From Cytophagales bacterium (GTDB lineage: Bacteria; Bacteroidota; Bacteroidia; Cytophagales; Cyclobacteriaceae), in assembly GCA_013298505.1 (NCBI GenBank), contig JAAFHY010000010.1, positions 1-64,000 of the forward strand: 64,000 nucleotides of DNA, written 5' to 3'. The position numbers and the translations under genes were made by a program. The notes under the pieces were generated by a model. It searched no databases, was not told where the DNA came from, and saw only the letters and a list, made by a program, of their open reading frames with translations. Every line of letters begins with the position of its first letter. The first letter of the stretch is position 1. Below, piece by piece: positions 36,170-43,630 of this stretch.

Positions 36170-37519
36170 ATGAGAAAATCTGTTATCTACTTGGGGCTTC
36201 TGATAGCGGTCAGTGTGTTAGCACTGTTTATCCCTGCCGTTCCAGCCGCCATTTCTACCGAAGGCATCAATTCAGGCGATGTTGCCTGGATGCTAACCGC
36301 CAGTGCCTTGGTATTATTAATGACACCCGGCCTTGCCTACTTCTATGGCGGCATGATTGATACCAAAAGTATCATCTCAACCATGCTTCAAAGCTTTATT
36401 GCTATGGGTGTAATTAGCGTATTGTGGATAGTGGTTGGGTTTAGCCTTGCCTTTGGCGATTCGATCGGTGGCTTTATCGGCAACCCCACTTCGTTCTTCA
36501 TGTTCCAAAATGTACTGGACGGAAAGCCATGGTCTTTGGCGCCTACCATCCCGCTGGTGTTGTTTGCATTCTTCCAGTTAAAGTTTGCGATCATCACCCC
36601 AGCACTTATTACAGGTACGTTTGCCGAGCGCGTTAAATTCAAATCGTACATTATCTTTTTAGTATTGTTCTCGCTTTTCATCTACGCGCCACTTGCGCAC
36701 ATGACCTGGCACCCAGAAGGGTTCTTTTTTAAACTCGGCTTGCTTGATTTTGCGGGGGGTACTGTTGTACACATGTCGGCTGGGTTTGCTGCCTTGGTTG
36801 CCTCTATTTATCTAAGAGATAAAACCGTTGTTAAGAAAGCCATCGCGCCAGCTAATATCCCATTCGTTCTTTTGGGCACTGGGCTACTTTGGTTTGGATG
36901 GTTTGGTTTCAACGCAGGTAGCGCGTTAAGTGCAGGTGTTCTTGCTGCTTCGGCTTTTGCAACTACCAACACGGCCTCTGCGGCAGCGGGTTTATGCTGG
37001 GTATTGTTTGATGCGGTGCGTGGTAAAAAACCATCAGCACTTGGTTTTTGTATAGGTGCTGTAGTTGGCTTAGTGGCGATTACTCCAGCGGCTGGTTTTG
37101 TAACCATTCCTTCCAGCTTATTCATAGGTACCATTGCGAGTTTGATTAGCAACGTGGTTGTTCATTGGAAATCTAAAACATCGTTGGAAGATACCTTGGA
37201 TGTATTCCCTTGCCACGGAGTAGGCGGTGCAGTAGGTATGTTGATGACGGGGCTACTAGCCAACACAGCAGTAAACGCAGCTAATACAACGGGCAATGGC
37301 TTGTTATTTGGTGAGTTTAATCTGTTCAAAATTCATTTGATCGGCTTGGTATTGGCAATCGGCTTTATTGTGATTGGTTCTTTTGTTATCCTAAAAATTA
37401 CCGACTTGCTTTCTCCAATGACAATCACAAAAGAAGAAAAAGAAATTGGTTCTGATTTAAGCCAACATGGCGAGCGTTTGCAACACTATGAAATGGAACC
37501 GCTGAGAGAGGCTGTTTAA
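36170..37519 (+). CDS. amtB: Ammonium transporter AmtB
   Basis: 449 residues from ATG 36170. A cleaved or first helix is followed by about eleven membrane segments. Family marks are MLTASALVLLMTPGLAYFYGG near the start, the conduction-pore histidines in VVHMSAGFAAL and CHGVGGAVGML, and GFNAGSALSAG. It admits ammonium/ammonia for nitrogen assimilation. It lies 81 bases upstream of a beta-barrel porin gene, a common Bacteroidota pairing. No glnB gene is next to it here. Confidence 0.95.
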   Translation: MRKSVIYLGLLIAVSVLALFIPAVPAAISTEGINSGDVAWMLTASALVLLMTPGLAYFYGGMIDTKSIISTMLQSFIAMGVISVLWIVVGFSLAFGDSIGGFIGNPTSFFMFQNVLDGKPWSLAPTIPLVLFAFFQLKFAIITPALITGTFAERVKFKSYIIFLVLFSLFIYAPLAHMTWHPEGFFFKLGLLDFAGGTVVHMSAGFAALVASIYLRDKTVVKKAIAPANIPFVLLGTGLLWFGWFGFNAGSALSAGVLAASAFATTNTASAAAGLCWVLFDAVRGKKPSALGFCIGAVVGLVAITPAAGFVTIPSSLFIGTIASLISNVVVHWKSKTSLEDTLDVFPCHGVGGAVGMLMTGLLANTAVNAANTTGNGLLFGEFNLFKIHLIGLVLAIGFIVIGSFVILKITDLLSPMTITKEEKEIGSDLSQHGERLQHYEMEPLREAV

Positions 37520-37530
37520 AATCACCAAAG

Positions 37531-37569
37531 CGCCCCGGGGGGAGGTGAGATTCCCCACCGGAGGCCTTA
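37531..37569 (+). promoter_or_regulatory. FMN-riboswitch-like half element between amtB and porin
   Basis: The 28 bases from 37537 to 37564 align to the first arm of the RFN/FMN riboswitch (GGGGCAGGGTGAAATTCCCT then ACCGGCGG) with about 22 identities. The shared block is GTGAgATTCCCcACCGGaGG. The rest of the riboswitch (P4-P6) is absent; porin coding begins 32 bases later. Likely a remnant or a look-alike, not a working switch. Confidence 0.3.
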
Positions 37570-37600
37570 GCTTATTGTTCATTAAAACACATTCAAAATT

Positions 37601-38908
37601 ATGAAAAAAATACTATACGGTTTTTTATGCATTGCTCTATCTCTTTCTACTACTAATACCGCACTATTTGCACAAGGCGAACTAGTAGCTTCTATCAACA
37701 AGGTGCCTGTTACTTTTGGTGAAGAAAAAATCGTTACGGCTGGCGAAGCAAAAGCAACCGATGAAGAAGAAAAGCCCGAAGACAAAGGAAAGTTTACCTA
37801 CTCAGGATATTTTGACACCTACTATTTTGCCAACCTAAATTCACCTTCATCAAGAAGCAATTTGGGAAGTTCGGGAATTAGCCGTGGGTTCGATCGCTAC
37901 CCAGGTCAATTTCAGTTGGGTATGTTTTTAAATCGCATGAGTTACGCGTATAAAAATACGGAAGTAGTAGGCGAGATTGGTTTTGGTCCCAATGTAGAAT
38001 ACGGAAGCTACGGAAGTGACTTTAGGTATAGATGGGGAACTGTGATCGCTAACAATACCTACACCGCACTGATGATAAAACAAGCTTACATTAATTATAA
38101 GCCAACAGAAAAATTGACACTTACGATGGGGCAGTTTGGCACCCACATTGGATATGAGTTGATTGATGCGCCATTAAATTTTCATTATTCAATCAACAAC
38201 ACCTTCAATGCGGGCATTCCTTTTTATCATTTAGGATTGAAAGCCAATTATGCCTTTAGCGATAAGGTATCGTTGATGGGCGGCATCGTAAACGGAACCG
38301 ATAATATTAATGATAACAACAGAGGTAAGAGTTTTATTGGTCAGCTAATTGTTTCTCCCGCCAAGGGACTGACAGTTTATTTAAACACCATACAAGGTAA
38401 CGAAGCCAATTCGCGTACCATTGGCAGCAATGCAGGAAGCGATACCACTTCTTACTTTGGAGTGCTGGATTTGGTGGCTACCTACCAAGCAACAGATCGC
38501 TTACTCTTAGCGGTGTGGGCAATGCACGGTTCGGCCAGTGGCGAGTTTCAAGGCCAAACTTATTTTGCTGAGACCAAAAATTGGTCGGGCGTAAATTTGT
38601 ATGTGTCGTATAAGCTAACCGATATTTTTTCATTAGGTACACGCATCGAGTATTTTGATAACACTTCGGGTGCACGCGGCCTGCTTACCAATGGAAGAGG
38701 TACTGACGTATACACCTATACACTTACCGGCAATTTTTCGTTGGCCGATGGAAAGCTCTTGTTGAAGCCTGAGTTTCGTTTCGATGATTTCAAAAAAATG
38801 TCAGGCCCTCTAGGCGAAAACGAACCACAACAGTTTCAAGGTTCTGATGGTAAATTCAATAAAAACACACAAGCCACATTGGGTATGGCCGTGATTTATA
38901 AATTTTAA
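37601..38908 (+). CDS. Outer-membrane beta-barrel porin (BBP2/OmpL-like)
   Basis: 435 residues. Signal peptide MKKILYGFLCIALSLSTTNT...LFAQ is followed by a short charged linker (EEEKPEDKGK) and a long run of amphipathic beta strands ending in IYKF, a typical outer-membrane terminal aromatic. Motifs such as FTYSGYFDTYYFANLN and MGQFGTHIGYELIDAP are typical of the putative beta-barrel porin-2 family. Its place after amtB suggests it lets ammonium or another nitrogen solute through the outer membrane; that is inference. A strong terminator follows. Confidence 0.9.
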   Translation: MKKILYGFLCIALSLSTTNTALFAQGELVASINKVPVTFGEEKIVTAGEAKATDEEEKPEDKGKFTYSGYFDTYYFANLNSPSSRSNLGSSGISRGFDRYPGQFQLGMFLNRMSYAYKNTEVVGEIGFGPNVEYGSYGSDFRYRWGTVIANNTYTALMIKQAYINYKPTEKLTLTMGQFGTHIGYELIDAPLNFHYSINNTFNAGIPFYHLGLKANYAFSDKVSLMGGIVNGTDNINDNNRGKSFIGQLIVSPAKGLTVYLNTIQGNEANSRTIGSNAGSDTTSYFGVLDLVATYQATDRLLLAVWAMHGSASGEFQGQTYFAETKNWSGVNLYVSYKLTDIFSLGTRIEYFDNTSGARGLLTNGRGTDVYTYTLTGNFSLADGKLLLKPEFRFDDFKKMSGPLGENEPQQFQGSDGKFNKNTQATLGMAVIYKF

Positions 38909-38932
38909 GAATCCATTTTTTAAATTTAAGAG

Positions 38933-38965
38933 CCTGCTCGCCAATTTGACGAGCAGGTTTTTTTT
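38933..38965 (+). terminator. Rho-independent terminator after the porin gene
   Basis: cctgctcg (38933-38940) pairs perfectly with cgagcagg (38950-38957) over a 9-base loop, followed by eight T. Confidence 0.9.
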
Positions 38966-38996
38966 GTGATAAATTTTCCACATCTAAAATGGTACC

Positions 38997-39785
38997 TTGC
39001 GGGCTTTATCATTAGCCAAGTTGACGATCAGTATTTTCATTGTTTGCGTGGCCGCGTTTGTGGCTGGGTTTATTGATGCCGTTGTAGGCGGAGGTGGTTT
39101 GGTGCAGACACCCGTCTTGTTTATGTCGTTTCCAAATTACTCGGTAGCCACGCTGTTAGGCACAACAAAATTGCCTTCTTTCTTCGGCACGTCTGTTTCA
39201 TTTTTTCAATATGCCAAGCGGGTAGCCATCCAATGGAAATTGGTGGTGTGGATTGCGGCTGTAGCATTTGTGGCTGCTATGCTTGGTTCGTATGCGGTAA
39301 GTTTTATTAGCAACAATACTTTCAAGCCCGTTATTTTGGTGACGCTGGTCATCGTTGCCATTTACACCTATTCAAAAAAGAATTTTGGGCAGCACGAAGA
39401 GAAGGAGTTACCATTTTCAAAGGCATTGATTCGCGGCATCATCAGCGGATTGTTAATTGGTTTTTACGATGGCTTTATTGGGCCGGGCACAGGTAGTTTT
39501 TTGGTGCTGATGTTTATTGGTTTGTTGGGTCATGATTTTATGCACGCCAGTGCCCACGCTAAGATGGTAAATTTAGCTACGAATAGTGCGTCCATTATCT
39601 ACTTTGCGGCAACCGGCAATATTGTTTTTGAGTTGGCTATACCCATGGCGGCTTGTAATATGGCAGGCGGTTTTGTAGGCACTCGCTTCGCTTTGCTTAA
39701 GGGAAATCAGTTTATACGAATATTCTTTTTGGGCGTGGTGTGCGCAACGATTTTGCGGTTTGGTTACGATGTGTTTTTTAAGTAG
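38997..39785 (+). CDS. TauE/SafE-family sulfite exporter-like permease
   Basis: 262 residues, about eight membrane helices. The family marks are FVAGFIDAVVGGGGLVQTPVL at the N-terminus, LGTTKLPSFFGTSVSFFQY and the internal repeat GLLIGFYDGFIGPGTGSFLVLMFI. The family moves sulfite, sulfonates or similar anions. The only fitting start is a TTG at 38997; an ATG at 38989 is in another frame and hits a stop soon. It follows the porin terminator closely, so it is likely its own unit. Confidence 0.88.
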   Translation: MRALSLAKLTISIFIVCVAAFVAGFIDAVVGGGGLVQTPVLFMSFPNYSVATLLGTTKLPSFFGTSVSFFQYAKRVAIQWKLVVWIAAVAFVAAMLGSYAVSFISNNTFKPVILVTLVIVAIYTYSKKNFGQHEEKELPFSKALIRGIISGLLIGFYDGFIGPGTGSFLVLMFIGLLGHDFMHASAHAKMVNLATNSASIIYFAATGNIVFELAIPMAACNMAGGFVGTRFALLKGNQFIRIFFLGVVCATILRFGYDVFFK

Positions 39786-39837
39786 TTTTTTTACCACAGA
39801 GGCCGCTAAGTATAGTTTCGTTTACAACGTTCATCAC

Positions 39838-39857
39838 TCCCTCTCCCTTGGGAGAGG
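39838..39857. repeat. CTCTCC/GGAGAG palindrome, intergenic copy
   Basis: ccctctccc and gggagaggg form a perfect 9-bp inverted repeat with a 2-base centre, followed about 35 bases later by gggtgaggg. It is a degenerate member of the palindrome family present in uvrA and upstream of padR. The gap 39786-39982 holds nothing else but the promoter box of the next gene. Confidence 0.6.
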
Positions 39858-39967
39858 GACATACAAGTTAGCAAGAATGGAAGAGTTTGAATGGGTGAGG
39901 GAAACGAAGAAAACTAATGGGGCAATCTGAAATGCACCCGAAGATTTTATAACCTTCACAAACTTCT

Positions 39968-39975
39968 TATTTTTG
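39968..39975 (+). promoter_or_regulatory. -7 element TATTTTTG next to WYL regulator start
   Basis: TATTTTTG fits TAnnTTTG and ends 7 bases before the ATG at 39983, implying an almost leaderless transcript. Confidence 0.45.
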
Positions 39976-39982
39976 ATACGTT

Positions 39983-40945
39983 ATGAACCGCTTCGATCGC
40001 CTTACTTCCATTCTTGTTCAACTGCAATCAAAGAAAATTGTGAAGGCCGAAGAGATTGCCGATCGCTTTGAAATTAGTTTGCGCACAGTCTACAGAGATA
40101 TAAAATCGCTGATGGAGGCAGGCGTGCCGATTGGTTCGGAGGCAGGCACGGGTTATTTTATTGTAGATGGCTATCACTTGCCACCGGTTATGTTTACCGA
40201 GAATGAAGCCAGCGCTATGATGATGGCCGGAAAATTGGTCGAGCGCATGACCGACCAATCTGTACAACTTTCTTTTGAAGGGGCGCTTTACAAAATTAAG
40301 GCAGTGCTTAGCGAAGCTCAAAAAGACCATCTCGAAAGTTTGCAAGATCACATTGAAGTACTCAAACCTCAAATGAGCATCCCTGCCCAATCGGGAAGTT
40401 TCCTTACCGATCTGCAAAAAGCAGTAGTGGCTAAGCAAGTTCTTTTAGTGGATTATTTTAGCAATCAAAGCGAACTTACGCAACGTCAAGTTGAACCCAT
40501 TGGTCTGTTCTACTACAGTGCCGCTTGGCATTTGATTGCTTGGTGCCGCTTGCGCAATGGCTTCCGCGATTTTCGTTGCGATCGTATTAAAGAATTAAAA
40601 CAAACAGGTGTTACGTTCGAGCCTCGAAGTATTTCTACCATGCAAGAATATTTCAACAGCTTGCAACAAGCCAATACCGAAATGGAATCAGTTTCTATAC
40701 TTTTTGATCGCAAAGAGGCACACTATGTACAAAATTCCAGACACTATTTTGGTTTCGTGGCCGAGGAGGATGCGGAAAGTCAGGTGCGGATGAATTTTCT
40801 TACAGTCGATTTAAATATAATGGCGCGTTGGCTGCTCTCATACGGCCGTGCCGTAGAAATTGAAAGGCCAGAAGAATTGAAGGGAATCATTCAACACCTC
40901 GTTGAAGAGTTGCAAGAGCATTATTTGAAGGTAGAAACTCGCTAA
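39983..40945 (+). CDS. YafY-type HTH and WYL-domain transcriptional regulator
   Basis: 320 residues. The N-terminal winged HTH_11 (RLTSILVQLQSKKIVKAEEIADRFEISLRTVYRDIKSL) is followed by a WYL domain (VDYFSNQSELTQRQVEPIGLFYYSAAWHLIAWC...RCDRIKEL) and a WCX extension. Such regulators sense nucleotides, single-stranded DNA or small ligands. No neighbour clearly shows its target; the gene is solitary and faces the permease operon. A -7 box lies directly before the start codon. Confidence 0.93.
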   Translation: MNRFDRLTSILVQLQSKKIVKAEEIADRFEISLRTVYRDIKSLMEAGVPIGSEAGTGYFIVDGYHLPPVMFTENEASAMMMAGKLVERMTDQSVQLSFEGALYKIKAVLSEAQKDHLESLQDHIEVLKPQMSIPAQSGSFLTDLQKAVVAKQVLLVDYFSNQSELTQRQVEPIGLFYYSAAWHLIAWCRLRNGFRDFRCDRIKELKQTGVTFEPRSISTMQEYFNSLQQANTEMESVSILFDRKEAHYVQNSRHYFGFVAEEDAESQVRMNFLTVDLNIMARWLLSYGRAVEIERPEELKGIIQHLVEELQEHYLKVETR

Positions 40946-40982
40946 GGAACAACTGCCTTCTTTACTTATTTCATAGTTGGAT

Positions 40983-41017
40983 AATAAAAAAAGAATGAGT
41001 GTTTTTTAAAACTCATT
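40983..41017 (-). terminator. Terminator of the permease operon, overlapping the stop codon
   Basis: AATGAGT (40994-41000) pairs with ACTCATT (41011-41017) on either side of a 10-base loop. On the minus strand it is followed by ctttttttatt. The TAA of the 41016-43619 gene lies in the stem. Confidence 0.8.
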
Positions 41018-43619
41018 ATTCACTTCTCAACGTTTCCGTAGGATTGGCGCGTATTGCTTTCATTCCTTGTAGCCAAATAATAAAGATTATCAGCACGGCT
41101 ATGCTAATACACGTTGCACCAAAAATCCACCAAGGCATAGTAGTGTGGTACGCAAACCCTTGCAGCCAATGATCGGCTGCATACCACGCTAATGGACTAG
41201 CTACAAGCATAGCGATAACAAGCACCCACAGAAATTCTCTTGTTAAGACAGACAGCGCTTGTGCTGCCGATGCACCAAATACCCTTCGAATGCTTATCTC
41301 TTTTGTTTTGCGGAGCGTGTTGAAGGTGGCAAGCCCAATAATGCCGATCACGGCAATGCTTAAAGAAATTACCGTAAATAATAATACTAATCGTGAAGCA
41401 ACAATTTCTGTCTTATACATTTCATCGAATGTTTCGTCTTGAAACCAATACTTCATGGTGTAATCTGGTTCTAACGTTTTATAAGTATTGGTGAGAGCTC
41501 GCATAGACTCTTCGGTGGTACCTGGCTTAAAAGCAACATACAGTGCTGACACGGCTTCAACTGACTGACGAAAAAGTATAACGGGTAGCAGCGTTTCGTG
41601 TAGAGAGGAAGTATGAAAATCATCTACCACGCCAATGATTACACAGGGCATCTGCCCAATTTTTATTTCTTCGCCAACAGGATTTTTGAGTCCCATTGTC
41701 TTAACAGCTTCTTTGCTTATCAATACTTCAGTTCTAAGGGTATCTGTTTTTTCGACTTGGAAATCATGGCCCTCAATAATTTTTAGCCCCATCGTTGCCG
41801 GAAATTCACTGATACATCCAATCGTTCTAAAGGATACTCTTGAATCTTCTGGCTTACCTAACCAGGTCACGCCTGTATTTGCACCTGCCGAATTCAAAAG
41901 ATTGTCGTTAGAGGCACCAATACTTACGATAGTTGGGTTCTTAAGTAATTCATTTTTAAAGGCATCAAACTTTTTTAGCAATCTATAAGTAGGCTCTACA
42001 CGAATCATATTACTTCGGTTAAAGCCAAGATTTTTATTGGTAATGAACTCCAATTGCTTATAAAGTACACCACCGAAAATAATAATGATGATGGAAACAC
42101 TTAGTTGTACGATCAATAGCGCTTTTCTAAAACCTTGCGATCCGGAAGATTTACTTGTCAATTGATTCTTGAGAATTCTAATCGGTTGAAAGGAGGACAT
42201 AATAAGAGATGGGTAAATGCCAGCGAGTAAAGCAACACTAATTAGGAGACAAATAAGATAAATCGGAACACTACCACTTAGCAAGGTTAAGCTAACGGAT
42301 TGCATTGTTAAGTTGCTAAAATATGGTAAAGCCAACTGTGCTAGTAAAACGGAAATTACGAATGAGAAAAAAACGAATAAGAACGACTCTGTCATAAATT
42401 GAATGGCAATGGTTGAACGTAACGCGCCTGTCACTTTACGAATGCCAATTTCCTTGGCACGAAGTGTCGCCCTTGCGGTAGACATGTTTACTAAGTTAAT
42501 GACAGCCATCAGTACAACCAACCCTCCAATAACACTAAACAAAACAATGTATTCAATTCTTCCGCCCGTATTTTTCCCTCCTTCAAACTTACTTTTCAGA
42601 TGCCAGTCAGTGAGTGGGTATGCCTGATAACTTACCTTTTGAGCTTTGTGTGCTTCTGTCAATACCCGAATGTCATTTAATTTTTCTGTAAGTTTTTCTG
42701 CTGAAATAATTGAATTGGTCTTAACGTACATATTAAAAAAATTTCTTGCCATCACTTCGTCATTGAGGCCCCATTGTTTTTGAAGGACAGCATACGGCAG
42801 CGCAAAGTCGAATTGTAGCGAAGAATTAGAGGGCGCATTTTTAAATACCGATACAATAGTGACATCCTGAGAGCCATCAATTTTGATTGTTTTGCCAATA
42901 GGATCGGTTGCCCCATACAAGGCCTGTGACATTTTTTCAGAGACGGCAATATTGCTTGCTCCTTTTAGCGGATTGGCGTCACCTTTAAGAACTGGAAAAT
43001 TGAAAACAGAGAACAAGTGTTCATTGGCATATACTCCGTTTAAATAGATGCATTCATTACTTTTTCCCTCGGGGCGAAAACACAATTCATGCGGCCAGCG
43101 CGTACCTGTAGATACGCTCACCAATGTTCCTGCTTCGGGTATGGAAGAAACGTCCATTGATGAAGAAGCTACATCGTACGTTTGAAAGCTACCATCTGCA
43201 TCAACGTGAGTCAGCACTTTAAATATTTTATCAGTATCCGTATGAAAACGATCAAAAGATTTTTCATTTATAATCCATAGCATAATAAGAAGTACGCAGG
43301 TAAGTCCGGCAGACAGGCCAGCTATGCTGAGAAATGAATGCCCAGGCTGGCGCATAAAATTACGGATGGCAACTACAAGCATATTTTTTATCATGGCAGT
43401 AGAAGGTATTGTGTGATTTGACGATTTACTTTTTCTAATATTTTTTATTCTAAAAAACCTAAGCACATTCCAAATAAAGTACAGATTGGCTTTGCGTATA
43501 CTTTCTTTCGCTGTTCGATAGAATAATTCATACGCATCACCCTGAATTTCCTCCAGCAAATCGGCACGGCAGTACCATTGCAGAAAACGATCGGCCCATT
43601 TGGGAGGTACGGATTTCAT
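41016..43619 (-). CDS. FtsX/MacB-type ABC permease with N-terminal prefix domain
   Basis: 867 residues. The N-terminal ~90 residues (VPPKWADRFLQWYCRADLLEEIQGDAYELFYR, then a helix at ~40-55) are a prefix domain shared with the next permease upstream. The rest is the double MacB/FtsX layout: a membrane helix at ~85-105, an outer domain, three helices at ~365-460, then a second copy and three C-terminal helices ending FYIWLQGMKAIRANPTETLRSE-like. It probably extrudes a substrate or transmits outer-face signals. It needs an ATPase, which is not encoded here. Ends at its own terminator. Confidence 0.9.
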   Translation of the reverse strand: MKSVPPKWADRFLQWYCRADLLEEIQGDAYELFYRTAKESIRKANLYFIWNVLRFFRIKNIRKSKSSNHTIPSTAMIKNMLVVAIRNFMRQPGHSFLSIAGLSAGLTCVLLIMLWIINEKSFDRFHTDTDKIFKVLTHVDADGSFQTYDVASSSMDVSSIPEAGTLVSVSTGTRWPHELCFRPEGKSNECIYLNGVYANEHLFSVFNFPVLKGDANPLKGASNIAVSEKMSQALYGATDPIGKTIKIDGSQDVTIVSVFKNAPSNSSLQFDFALPYAVLQKQWGLNDEVMARNFFNMYVKTNSIISAEKLTEKLNDIRVLTEAHKAQKVSYQAYPLTDWHLKSKFEGGKNTGGRIEYIVLFSVIGGLVVLMAVINLVNMSTARATLRAKEIGIRKVTGALRSTIAIQFMTESFLFVFFSFVISVLLAQLALPYFSNLTMQSVSLTLLSGSVPIYLICLLISVALLAGIYPSLIMSSFQPIRILKNQLTSKSSGSQGFRKALLIVQLSVSIIIIIFGGVLYKQLEFITNKNLGFNRSNMIRVEPTYRLLKKFDAFKNELLKNPTIVSIGASNDNLLNSAGANTGVTWLGKPEDSRVSFRTIGCISEFPATMGLKIIEGHDFQVEKTDTLRTEVLISKEAVKTMGLKNPVGEEIKIGQMPCVIIGVVDDFHTSSLHETLLPVILFRQSVEAVSALYVAFKPGTTEESMRALTNTYKTLEPDYTMKYWFQDETFDEMYKTEIVASRLVLLFTVISLSIAVIGIIGLATFNTLRKTKEISIRRVFGASAAQALSVLTREFLWVLVIAMLVASPLAWYAADHWLQGFAYHTTMPWWIFGATCISIAVLIIFIIWLQGMKAIRANPTETLRSE

Positions 43620-43630
43620 TCTTTAAATTC

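Noticed and set aside
38989-39015. ATG at 38989 as start of the TauE-like gene
   Set aside because: It is in a different frame and meets a stop after eight codons.
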